From Psychrobacillus sp. NEAU-3TGS (GTDB taxonomy: Bacteria; Bacillota; Bacilli; Bacillales_A; Planococcaceae), in the NCBI RefSeq assembly GCF_029955155.1, contig NZ_JAPNOZ010000004.1, forward strand, positions 5,599-69,598: DNA of 64,000 bases. The letters are read 5' to 3'. The first letter of the stretch is position 1; each line of letters begins with the position of its first letter. This document shows positions 50,898-58,798 of the stretch, piece by piece. The notes beneath the pieces are model-generated. The model had not been told where the DNA came from. It did not search any database and worked only from the letters and a program-made list of their open reading frames with translations. Position numbers and translations under genes: made by a program.

Positions 50898-51542
50898 TTA
50901 AGCGTTAACTGTTTCTGTAGATAATGATTTTGCAACCGCAGCTACTTTTTCAAGACCTTCAGCAATAATTTGTTCTGCTTTATCTGGCATTGCATTATGA
51001 CCTTCGATGATTACTTCTTCTACAGACATTCCGAAAACGCCACCGAAGACATTGCGCATGTAAGTAGCTGCCATTTCCATTGGTGCCGACTCAGGTGTAG
51101 AGTAGATTCCTCCACGAGCGCTTAATAGAATTGCTTTTTTCTCCGGCATTAAACTGATTAATTGGCCTTCTGGGCTATATTTAAACGCATATCCTGCTTG
51201 ATAAGTATAATCTACAAAAGTTTGTAATTTCGCTGGAATTGTTAGGTTCCATAATGGGAATGCGAAAACAACTACGTCTGCTGCAGATAAAGCATCCATT
51301 GCTTTTTGTTTAGCAGCTAATAAGCGTTGTTCTAAATCTGTTAACTCTTCCCCGTTTTGTGTTTTTCCAAATGCATTAAACAAATCTTGACCAAAGTATG
51401 GCATATCTTCTGCAAACACGTCAAAAGTAGTTACATTAAGTTCTTTTGCGTCTTTTACTGTTTCCATAAATGTTTCATACATTTTGCTTGATATAGCTTC
51501 CGTCGCTGGACGGTTATTTGCTTTTACTACTAAAATATTCAT
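50898..51542 (-). CDS. azoR: FMN-dependent NADH-azoreductase
   Basis: The 214-residue flavoprotein has the AzoR/flavodoxin-like fold: NILVVKANNRPATEAISSKM at the start, VVFAFPLWNLTIPAKLQTFV (about 90-109) with the FMN-binding PLWN motif, and ILLSARGGIYSTPE (about 146). It reduces azo and quinone compounds with NADH. The ATG at 51542 has GGAGGAAAG six bases upstream; the longer frame is not supported. Confidence 0.9.
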   Translation of the reverse strand: MNILVVKANNRPATEAISSKMYETFMETVKDAKELNVTTFDVFAEDMPYFGQDLFNAFGKTQNGEELTDLEQRLLAAKQKAMDALSAADVVVFAFPLWNLTIPAKLQTFVDYTYQAGYAFKYSPEGQLISLMPEKKAILLSARGGIYSTPESAPMEMAATYMRNVFGGVFGMSVEEVIIEGHNAMPDKAEQIIAEGLEKVAAVAKSLSTETVNA

Positions 51543-51701
51543 TGAGTTCTTTCCTCCAAAGCTTTTTCTTATTAGGTTACCTTTAGTAACTAGCATAACG
51601 TTTTTTATTCTAGCACAAGCTTCTATTAGAAATCTATTTTAATGCTCAACAAAGATATCATAGATGAAATAGCAATAAAGAGGAACTTATAGTGAAAACT
51701 G

Positions 51702-52499
51702 TTATAATGCTATTTTATTAGAATTCACTTCGCTTTTCTCTAGCCACACTAACGTCTCTTCAAACAATTGCTCTTCAAAAGAATAGCTCGAAAATGTATG
51801 ATTAGCATCTTTAATATAACGGATATTTCCGGTATTTCCGCGTTTCAATGATTCCGAATAGTAAACAGCGTTCTCTTTTGAAACATCTTTATCTTCCGCC
51901 GCGTGAATGACAAGTAGTTGTCCTTTATAAGAATGAATAGCTTCAAGTGGATAATGGTTTTTTAAATCCTCTAAAAACTGCTGACTTACATAAAAACCGT
52001 TATAATCAAAAACACCTAACGCCTTAGCAGTTTGTAAAGCTGTATCTCCCAAGATAGCCGTAATATCTTCATATGGTTTAGCAACAGGCGACCACAAAAT
52101 CAGTTGACGGATTCGCTTATCTACAGATGCCGTTAAAGATGCAACCGCCCCTCCTAGACTATGGCCAATCAAAATAATATTTTTTGTATCCACCTCTTTT
52201 AGCGTCGATACATAATCCAGTACTGCTTGAACCTCACTCAATTGCTTTGAAACTGTAACGTCTGCATAATCTCCATCGCTTTCTCCACACCCACTAAAAT
52301 CGAAGCGAAAAACAGCATAGCCTTTATCTGTAAACTTTCGGGCTGCTTTCACGAATAGTCGATGCTCTCCTACTTTGCTCCCTACAAACCCATGTAAAAG
52401 AACAATAAGCGGAACTTTTTTATCTTGGATTCCCTCAGGGAGATGAAGCACTCCAGAAAGGCATACGTTGTCACAAAGAATTGAAATCGATTCAGTCAT
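51702..52499 (-). CDS. Alpha/beta hydrolase
   Basis: The 265-residue serine hydrolase has the oxyanion region PLIVLLHGFVGSKVGEHRLF (about 30-49), FDFSGCGESDGDYADV, and nucleophile GHSLGGAVASL (about residues 110-120, Ser112). The acid lies in VIHAAEDKDV and the His in IKDANHTFSSY. It may be an esterase or acyl-peptide-type hydrolase of the osmotically or stress-linked group; the substrate is unknown. GGGAGCAGG precedes the ATG. Confidence 0.87.
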   Translation of the reverse strand: MTESISILCDNVCLSGVLHLPEGIQDKKVPLIVLLHGFVGSKVGEHRLFVKAARKFTDKGYAVFRFDFSGCGESDGDYADVTVSKQLSEVQAVLDYVSTLKEVDTKNIILIGHSLGGAVASLTASVDKRIRQLILWSPVAKPYEDITAILGDTALQTAKALGVFDYNGFYVSQQFLEDLKNHYPLEAIHSYKGQLLVIHAAEDKDVSKENAVYYSESLKRGNTGNIRYIKDANHTFSSYSFEEQLFEETLVWLEKSEVNSNKIAL

Positions 52500-52754
52500 A
52501 TTATCCTGCTCCCTTTTTAATTTTTACTATTCTAACTTGTTTACTAGGTATTATAAATTAATGATGTCATTAGGTCAATTCATAATATAAGTTATGATTA
52601 TTTCCTCCCTTCTCGTTTCTGCTCTAATTAACTGTTTTTCTTCTTACATAAACGAAGAGAATCCCATTTAGTCATTAAAGAAAAGGTCAGAATAAAAACC
52701 AGCTAGCACCTCAATGTGGCAACTAGCCGCAAAAATCATATAGGTATCAGATAC

Positions 52755-52903
52755 GATCACAAGTCTTCGATATCCGCTCCTTAACAAACCCCTTGCGCTC
52801 CTTAAAACTGTTTGCCCTCATACAGATTTCTCATGCGATCATAAATCTTCGGTATCCGCTCCTTAACAAACCTCTTGCGCTCTTTAAAACTGTTTGCGCT
52901 CAT
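52755..52903 (+). repeat. Two copies of a 67-bp repeat with inner 20-bp periodicity
   Basis: Copies at 52755-52821 and 52837-52903 (period 82) agree at about 90 percent of positions. Each contains a sub-repeat of about 20 bp of the type TnCGCTCnTTAAnAnnn (TCCGCTCCTTAACAAACC, TGCGCTCTTTAAAACTG, TTGCGCTCAT). The intergenic stretch 52500-53077 holds no gene I can support besides this. Confidence 0.85.
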
Positions 52904-53045
52904 AGCAGAAGTCTAGTATGACAATTTCGGCAAGCTTTAAGACGCATTATCCCTATACTTCGTTTCATTAAAAAATATTCTAACTTACTTATGTTACATG
53001 TAAATAGTTATCCACATGGCTAGAATTTTATGATTTCCTCAAGCA

Positions 53046-53075
53046 CAAAAAGCCATCTTTTTTAAAAGACGACTG
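53046..53075 (-). terminator. Terminator of the LysE-type gene
   Basis: On the minus strand AGTCGTCTTTT pairs with AAAAGATGGCT (two G-U pairs), followed by TTTTGTG. Confidence 0.68.
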
Positions 53076-53077
53076 AT

Positions 53078-53662
53078 TTATCCTATAAGGATAGTAATAG
53101 CACTATAGACTAATAGCAAAGCCATTACTATATTGAACTGATTTTTATACTTCGCAATAAATTCTTTAAAAATGGAACCAAACATACTCCAGCTGCTAGT
53201 TGACATGATAGCTATAGAAGCTAGGATCATTGAATAAAAAAGTAAGCTGAAATGGGAACTATTATACGGAAGAACAAAAGTTGACATGGCAGTTATACCA
53301 TATAAGATTGCCTTCGGATTTATAAATTGCAGCACCACTCCTACAAAAAAACTATTATTACTGCCCCCATTATTGTCGTTACCAGCATTTTTACTAGTAA
53401 CGATTTTAATTGCAAGATAAAGCATATAAGCAGCACCTAGGAGCTTCATTATGAATTCTATTTTGGGAAGAAAATTATGAAGCAGTAAATTAAAATATGC
53501 GCTTAGGATCAATATTACAAAAAAACCTACGCCTACACCTAAACAAAATTTAAATGTTTTCTTAAAACCATATTTGTTCGCAAATAACATGGCCATAATG
53601 TTATTTGGACCTGGGGTAAAACTAGAAACAAATGCATATAAAAGCAATGAAAATAACGGCAT
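53078..53662 (-). CDS. LysE-family exporter
   Basis: The 194-residue protein has six membrane helices and the LysE/RhtB signature SFTPGPNNIMAMLFANKYGF near the start, QFINPKAILYGITAM in the middle. It exports an amino acid or derivative. It is divergent from an XRE-cupin regulator with a 115-base gap, a pairing common for amino-acid exporters. Confidence 0.88.
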   Translation of the reverse strand: MPLFSLLLYAFVSSFTPGPNNIMAMLFANKYGFKKTFKFCLGVGVGFFVILILSAYFNLLLHNFLPKIEFIMKLLGAAYMLYLAIKIVTSKNAGNDNNGGSNNSFFVGVVLQFINPKAILYGITAMSTFVLPYNSSHFSLLFYSMILASIAIMSTSSWSMFGSIFKEFIAKYKNQFNIVMALLLVYSAITILIG

Positions 53663-53777
53663 AAAATGACCCCTCTCTCTTTCGTATGTTATAATGTCCT
53701 ATATGATCACTATAACGATTTACGTTTTATTGTACATCATGGACGTTATATAGTGCAACGAGAACAGGAGTGTTTTT

Positions 53778-54332
53778 ATGGAAGAAATACATCTTATCAT
53801 TGCCAGAAATTTAAAGGATTTAAGAGAGAAAAAGAAACTAAGTCTTGAGAAGGTTGCAGAGTTAACTGGAGTAAGTAAAACGATGATCGGTCAAATTGAA
53901 AGAGGAGAATCGACGCCAACGATAACAACTATTTGGAAAATAGCAAATGGGTTAAAGATTTCTTTTTCTACCCTGATAAATATTCCGCAAACAGATACAA
54001 AAGTCATTCTACGAAATGATCTACAGACCTTATCCGAAGACAATGGAAAATATCGAGTCTATCCTAACTTTCCCTTTGAGAATGATAGACGCTTCGAGGT
54101 TTATTCTGTCGAAATAGAAAAAGGTGGATTCTTAAGTGCGGATGCCCATTTAGAAGGGACTGAAGAGCTCATAACTGTATTTGAAGGGGAACTAACTATA
54201 TGTGTAAATAAAGATGAATACACAGTTAGAAGTGGTGATTCAATTCGATTCAAGGCGGACAAACCCCATACTTATCATAATTCAGGAGAAGTATTAACCC
54301 GATTAAGCATGATCCTTTATTATCCTTCGTAA
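53778..54332 (+). CDS. XRE-family regulator with cupin domain
   Basis: The 184-residue protein has an HTH (LEKVAELTGVSKTMIGQIER, about residues 22-41) and a C-terminal cupin (GGFLSADAHLEGTEELITVF, RSGDSIRFKADKPHTYHNSG). This is the family of repressors that sense small metabolites. The gap to the LysE gene holds an inverted repeat CACTATAACG (53707-53716) with CGTTATATAGTG (53740-53751), a likely operator. It should control LysE and itself. Confidence 0.87.
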   Translation: MEEIHLIIARNLKDLREKKKLSLEKVAELTGVSKTMIGQIERGESTPTITTIWKIANGLKISFSTLINIPQTDTKVILRNDLQTLSEDNGKYRVYPNFPFENDRRFEVYSVEIEKGGFLSADAHLEGTEELITVFEGELTICVNKDEYTVRSGDSIRFKADKPHTYHNSGEVLTRLSMILYYPS

Positions 54333-54337
54333 AAAAT

Positions 54338-54384
54338 GCTATCCCATAAGTCATAAATTGTCGCCTCGTGGGATAGCCCCTTTT
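54338..54384 (+). terminator. Terminator after the XRE-cupin gene
   Basis: GCTATCCCA pairs with TGGGATAGC over a 22-base loop, followed by CCCCTTTT. The rest of 54385-54638 shows no gene or structure I can support. Confidence 0.7.
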
Positions 54385-54638
54385 CGCCTTATGTCTAAAC
54401 TTTTATATCTCTTAATTCTGTTGGGTTTAGAATAGTAATTTAACGATTTCCAACTTCTGCTCCTTTATTAATTCCAATTTCAGTTACTTTTTTTCCTCAC
54501 CAACTTTGATTTATCTCCACTTTTTATTCATTAAATGTAAGCAGCCATTTTTCATGTCTCTTAGAAAAAGGAGAACACTCCTCTAACATCGAATGATATA
54601 CCAAGAAGCTTTGTATAGATTGTTTAGGAGGAAATTCA

Positions 54639-55418
54639 ATGACAGACATATTAACAGACCATACTGGGCGACCAGTAAACATCTCTATTCCACCAAAACG
54701 TATCATCACAATCTGCCCAGCCATTACAGAAACACTCTTTGCGCTAGGTCTAGAGAATGAAATAGTTGGTCGCACTAAATTTTGTATTTTTCCAGAAGGA
54801 ACTGTCGGAAACGTACCAATTGTAGGGGGAACAAAAGAAGTAAACGTAGAGAAAATACGAGCATTGCAACCCGATCTCATCTTAGCTGAAAAAGAAGAAA
54901 ACACATTAGAAATAGTACAAGCTCTTGAAAAAATTGCACCCGTGTTTGTCTTAGAAGTTCAGTCAATTGAAGATTCGTATCGATTTATAAAGACGCTCGG
55001 CACACTAACAAATAAAGAGTCCGAAGCAAATTTGCTCGTTGACTCTTGTAAAGCTGTATTCCCCTCTTCACGCGGACAAGTGAAAAACGCTGCTTACGTA
55101 ATTTGGCGAAAACCATATATGGTCGTTGGAGGAACTACTTATATTAATGACGTTCTACATACGATTGGTTTGCATAATCCTTTTGCAAAAGAAAGGTCAA
55201 GATATCCCGCTGTCACCAAAGAAGAGTTGGTAGCTGCAAACCTTGATGTCCTTTTACTCGCATCCGAACCATTTCCTTACCAAGAAAAACATATAGCCGA
55301 ATTTCAAGCATTTCTACCAAACACCAAAATCATATTAGTAGAAGGCGAAATGTTCTGGTACGGATCTAGAATGGAGAAAGCCGGGGCATACCTGAAAGAA
55401 TTAGTCGAAAGTATTTAA
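54639..55418 (+). CDS. Cytosolic-type BtuF-like (helical backbone) metal-receptor protein
   Basis: The 259-residue protein has the BtuF fold of vitamin B12 and siderophore-binding proteins: PPKRIITICPAITETLFALG (about 19-38), EKIRALQPDLILAEKEEN (about 73-90) and the second lobe AAYVIWRKPYMVVGGTTYIN then FQAFLPNTKIILVEGEMFWY. It has no signal peptide or lipobox, and no permease or ATPase is adjacent, so it should stay in the cytoplasm. GGAGG is eight bases before the ATG. Its ligand and role are unknown. Confidence 0.82.
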   Translation: MTDILTDHTGRPVNISIPPKRIITICPAITETLFALGLENEIVGRTKFCIFPEGTVGNVPIVGGTKEVNVEKIRALQPDLILAEKEENTLEIVQALEKIAPVFVLEVQSIEDSYRFIKTLGTLTNKESEANLLVDSCKAVFPSSRGQVKNAAYVIWRKPYMVVGGTTYINDVLHTIGLHNPFAKERSRYPAVTKEELVAANLDVLLLASEPFPYQEKHIAEFQAFLPNTKIILVEGEMFWYGSRMEKAGAYLKELVESI

Positions 55419-55426
55419 AGCAATAT

Positions 55427-55475
55427 AAAAAGGAATCAAAGCCTTCTAGTTTAAGGCTTACTTGATTCCTTTTTA
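55427..55475 (+). terminator. Terminator after the BtuF-like gene
   Basis: AGGAATCAA pairs with TTGATTCCT and an inner AGCCTT with AAGGCT, followed by five T. The A tract before it lets it also terminate the converging minus-strand gene. Confidence 0.84.
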
Positions 55476-55478
55476 TCT

Positions 55479-56015
55479 TTATTGCTCAAATAAGTTTTGT
55501 TGCTCTTGCAATGCTTTTTTACGTCGATACACTTTTATAGTAGGAACCGCTATAAGAATAGCCGCTGCAAAATTGAAGAAACTAGTATAAGAATTGACTG
55601 GACTATCGGCATAACCTGAAATAATCAAGTTTACAATACCAATAATAATATTAAAAACTAGTAATAAGGTGAAAAGTCCAATAATCCGATTAAAGTATGA
55701 AACTTTCGAAGCAGTGTCCGTATAAATTCCGAAAGGTCCATCTGATGCTTTTTTCCGAAAGTATACCCAACCTCCGAATTTACTTACTATTTCTATCCCA
55801 CTTTCCTTTAAAAATTGGAGATATTCATTTTTATCCTTTAAAGCAAGCCCTGCAAGTAACTCGTTTCGATAAATATAAGATCCAGCTTCTCCTTTTACAA
55901 ATGTAAAGCGAAAGAACTTAAACTTCTCTAAAAGCCATCCTTGCTGTGCCAACTCATTTATCCATTGTTCTTCTTTCTCATAATCCACATACAAGCGATA
56001 TTTTACTTTTTTCAT
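55479..56015 (-). CDS. DUF2812 membrane protein
   Basis: The 178-residue protein starts with the DUF2812 domain (KVKYRLYVDYEKEEQWINEL, GWLLEKFKFFRFTFVKGE) and has two membrane helices (LFTLLLVFNIIIGIVNLIIS, SFFNFAAAILIAVPTIKVY). DUF2812 proteins are usually encoded directly after a PadR-family repressor, as here, with a four-base overlap. They may act as membrane-anchored effectors of PadR systems; the function is unknown. Confidence 0.87.
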   Translation of the reverse strand: MKKVKYRLYVDYEKEEQWINELAQQGWLLEKFKFFRFTFVKGEAGSYIYRNELLAGLALKDKNEYLQFLKESGIEIVSKFGGWVYFRKKASDGPFGIYTDTASKVSYFNRIIGLFTLLLVFNIIIGIVNLIISGYADSPVNSYTSFFNFAAAILIAVPTIKVYRRKKALQEQQNLFEQ

Positions 56016-56332
56016 TTTAGTTTCTCTCCTTTCGTCATTAGTAAACCATTTTCATATAACTCATTTAATCGCTTCATTTCGTATTCCACCATAGTTTTCC
56101 CTAAGTCGGTAATAACGTATTCTTTTTTGCGTCCGTCATCATCTAACGCAACAATCCATTTCCGCCCTACTAATGTTTTGATTGCCCCGTAAATGGTCCC
56201 TGCTCCTAGCTGAACACGTCCTTTACTTAGTTCCTCTGTCAATTGCATAATTCCATAACCATGTCGTGGTTCATAAAGCGACAACAAAATATAATACACA
56301 CCCTCTGTTAAAGGTAGATGTTCCTGTCGCAC
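56012..56332 (-). CDS. PadR-family transcriptional regulator
   Basis: The 106-residue regulator has the PadR winged helix: EGVYYILLSLYEPRHGYGIM (about 9-28), LGAGTIYGAIKTLVGRKWIV (about 43-62) and the wing DDDGRKKEYVITDLGKTMVE. The GTG at 56332 has AGGAGG seven bases upstream; a longer frame from 56380 would run through the operator region. It should repress its own operon with DUF2812. Confidence 0.9.
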   Translation of the reverse strand: MRQEHLPLTEGVYYILLSLYEPRHGYGIMQLTEELSKGRVQLGAGTIYGAIKTLVGRKWIVALDDDGRKKEYVITDLGKTMVEYEMKRLNELYENGLLMTKGEKLK

Positions 56333-56354
56333 AAATATACCTCCTATCACCTGA

Positions 56355-56401
56355 CGATATATCGACTTCCGATACACCAACTATATCAGTTGTCGATATA
56401 G
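56355..56401. promoter_or_regulatory. PadR operator candidates
   Basis: CTATATC-AGTTGTC-GATATAG (56381-56401) and TATCG-ACTTC-CGATA (56360-56374) are perfect inverted repeats, and CGATATATCG (56355-56364) is a perfect palindrome. All lie just before the PadR gene. Confidence 0.65.
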
Positions 56402-56425
56402 TTGTCAAAGAAAATTTATGTAGTA

Positions 56426-56459
56426 TAAAAAAAGCCACCATTCGTCTGAAAGGTGGCTT
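56426..56459 (-). terminator. Terminator of the YqhV-like gene
   Basis: AGCCACC pairs with GGTGGCT; seven T follow on the minus strand. Confidence 0.82.
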
Positions 56460-56486
56460 GAGTTCATAAAATGCTAGCTATTAAAT

Positions 56487-56753
56487 TTAATTTGATTTCA
56501 AACTATAAAGAATCAGGAGGATTCCACCGAACAGACATAGCATCCTTGTTAAAGATATTTTTTCGGCTAGTCCAAATAGAGCGATTCCTGTCGTAATGAT
56601 TAATATACATGGACCTACTAAAGCTAGTAATGTGTTAATGTAAAAGGCTTTTTCCAAATCATTATATTTTAGCATCAGCATCGCAGCTCCTATATCAATA
56701 CTTCCAGAAAAAATTCTCAATATAATCATGAAAAGAAGTGCTTTTTCAATCAG
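56487..56753 (-). CDS. YqhV-family (DUF2619) small membrane protein
   Basis: The protein has two or three membrane helices and matches YqhV, including ILRIFSGSIDIGAAMLMLKY (about 11-30), INTLLALVGPCILI and the C-terminal ILLILYSLK. YqhV lies next to the spoIIIA operon in B. subtilis but its function is unclear. The ATG at 56729 gives 80 residues but would drop conserved residues; reading on upstream adds LIEKALLF. A CTG at 56753 with AGAGGG nine bases before it may be the real start, which would be unusual. Confidence 0.72.
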   Translation of the reverse strand: MIEKALLFMIILRIFSGSIDIGAAMLMLKYNDLEKAFYINTLLALVGPCILIITTGIALFGLAEKISLTRMLCLFGGILLILYSLKSN

Positions 56754-56924
56754 TCTTAACTACCCTCTTCCCTATAATTTACCTTATCATCTCCTTTAAA
56801 TTGTATGCACGCTTATCCACTTTTATCAAAGTTGCTTTTAATAATTAGTGATTTTTCGTGTTATTGCATTCATACGCTAACAACAAAAACCTGTGTAAAA
56901 TACTTACACAGATTTAACAATAAT

Positions 56925-58103
56925 TTAAGATTGAAGAATTTCCTTATCTCTTTTACCATGCAACACATAATAAACGAAGATTCCTATCACGATCAGCGCT
57001 ACCAAGGATAGATATAACCCTCTATAACCGATTACAGGAACTAAATAACCTAGTAAGAAAGGTCCTAATCCAAGACCCAAGTCAAGGAAGATAAAATATG
57101 TGGAATTTGCCAAGCCCATACGATGAGGCGGCGTCACTTTAATAGCAAGTGCTTGTGTAGTAGATTGAAAATTACCGTAACCTAATCCGATAAACGCAGC
57201 TGCCAACAAGAAAATGAAACTGCTATGCGCTTGGCTTAGTAATAACATTCCGACTGCAAATAACACTAATGCTGGATAAGCAACACTATTACCGCCTCTA
57301 CTGTCCAACATTTTCCCCGTAAATGGACGAGAAATTAATATAATAACTGCATAAACGAGGAAGTAAAAGCTCCCTGCCTTCACTAGATCAATATCTGCGG
57401 CATAGGTTGTAATAAAAGATAGTATACCTGAATAAGCCAACGCCATTACTAACATAGCAATGGACACTGGCATTGCTTTGGATTCGAAAAAGCTTGAAAA
57501 CTTAAATCCTGTGCTTTCAGAATTTGCTACATACTTAATTTGTGGAGCTTTAACCGGAAGTGCAAGAAGTAAACTAACAATCCCCATCACTAACGAAAAT
57601 ATAAAAATACTTGTATAACCAAAAGTAGCTATCAACGCAAGTCCAATCAGTGGCCCAATAGCTGTAGATAAGACTGCACTTAAACTAAAATAGCTGATTC
57701 CTTCCCCACTTCTGCTGGGCGGGATAACTTGTGACACAATTGTACCAGTTGCGGTAGTAGCAAGACCCACACCAATACCATGCAGCAGGCGAATAAGTAT
57801 TAATACATAAAGATTAGTCGGGACAAAATAAAATACCGTTACAATACTGAATATAATAATCCCGGTTATAAGCATTTTCTTGCTACCAACTTTTGCAATC
57901 TGTTTACCACCAAATAATCGCCCTATTAATGAACCGATGATAAAAATACTTGCAACCAAACCTGCCGTACTTGCCGAAGCATTATATGTTTCCGTTGTAT
58001 ATGTCGCCATCGTTACTAATAACAAGTACATCGATAGCATTAAGACAAAATTGACTACCGTTATAGAAATGAAATCCTTCGTCCATAATCTTTCCTTTTC
58101 CAT
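56925..58103 (-). CDS. MFS efflux transporter
   Basis: The 392-residue protein has twelve membrane helices and the family motif GSLIGRLFGGKQIAKVGSKK between helices 2 and 3 (about 56-75), and IRLLHGIGVGLATTATGTIV (about 108-127). It belongs to the sugar/drug-efflux MFS branch common in bacilli. It is encoded 19 bases after a MarR gene on the same strand and is probably controlled by it. Substrate unknown. Confidence 0.9.
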   Translation of the reverse strand: MEKERLWTKDFISITVVNFVLMLSMYLLLVTMATYTTETYNASASTAGLVASIFIIGSLIGRLFGGKQIAKVGSKKMLITGIIIFSIVTVFYFVPTNLYVLILIRLLHGIGVGLATTATGTIVSQVIPPSRSGEGISYFSLSAVLSTAIGPLIGLALIATFGYTSIFIFSLVMGIVSLLLALPVKAPQIKYVANSESTGFKFSSFFESKAMPVSIAMLVMALAYSGILSFITTYAADIDLVKAGSFYFLVYAVIILISRPFTGKMLDSRGGNSVAYPALVLFAVGMLLLSQAHSSFIFLLAAAFIGLGYGNFQSTTQALAIKVTPPHRMGLANSTYFIFLDLGLGLGPFLLGYLVPVIGYRGLYLSLVALIVIGIFVYYVLHGKRDKEILQS

Positions 58104-58122
58104 TTATCTTTCCCCTTCTTAT

Positions 58123-58536
58123 TTATAATTTGCTAGAAATCTCTTTTAAAACTCGGGCTACGACCAGTCTTTCTTCTTCAGATATACCCTCTGATAAGCC
58201 CTTTTGAAAATGGTCAATTTTTTCGCGCACTTGACCATATACTTTTGCTCCTTCTTCCGACAATTGAACAATTTTGACTCTTTTATCATTTCCAACATGA
58301 ATTTCTACGTATCCGAGATCTATGAGTTTTTGAACCAGTTTTGTCGTCGTTGGCTTCTCTACATTTTGATAAAGCGATATGTCGCCAATTGTTTTTGCGC
58401 CTTCTCGAAAAATCAAAAACATAATAGACCATTGGGCAGTCGTTAGATTATATGACGCCAGTAATGCATTCAACTTGTTTATATATGGTCGATACATAGC
58501 TATATATTCATTAAAAAGCTGTTTATATGATTCCAT
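58123..58536 (-). CDS. MarR-family transcriptional regulator
   Basis: The 137-residue protein has a MarR winged helix: YNLTTAQWSIMFLIFREGAK (about 30-49), recognition helix NVEKPTTTKLVQKLIDLGYV (about 58-77) and wing EIHVGNDKRVKIVQLSEEGA. TTAGTTTCCCTAACTAAC-type repeats lie before its start (58552-58573, TAGTTAGTTAG and TAATTAT), a possible operator. It heads the operon with the MFS gene. Confidence 0.88.
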   Translation of the reverse strand: MESYKQLFNEYIAMYRPYINKLNALLASYNLTTAQWSIMFLIFREGAKTIGDISLYQNVEKPTTTKLVQKLIDLGYVEIHVGNDKRVKIVQLSEEGAKVYGQVREKIDHFQKGLSEGISEEERLVVARVLKEISSKL

Positions 58537-58753
58537 GAAATCACCTTCCTCATTAGTTAGTTAGGGAAACTAATTATTATTATACAATATATAAGTTAAA
58601 TTTGTCTACCCTATACAGAAGGTGAACAAGCTTTTACTTCTTTCGATAAAATTATTTCCCACGGAATAATTTACTCCTTAATATGACAAAAAGTTAATTA
58701 ATTCGTGAGTGTATAAGCACCATAAAGTGACCCATTCTTTTTTTTAAAGAATA

Positions 58754-58792
58754 CAAAAAGCCCGACAAGATAATCGTTCATCTTGCCGGGCT
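58754..58792 (-). terminator. Terminator of the RND gene
   Basis: AGCCCGACAAGAT pairs with ATCTTGCCGGGCT (one mismatch); minus-strand T run follows. Confidence 0.86.
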
Positions 58793-58798
58793 AACATA

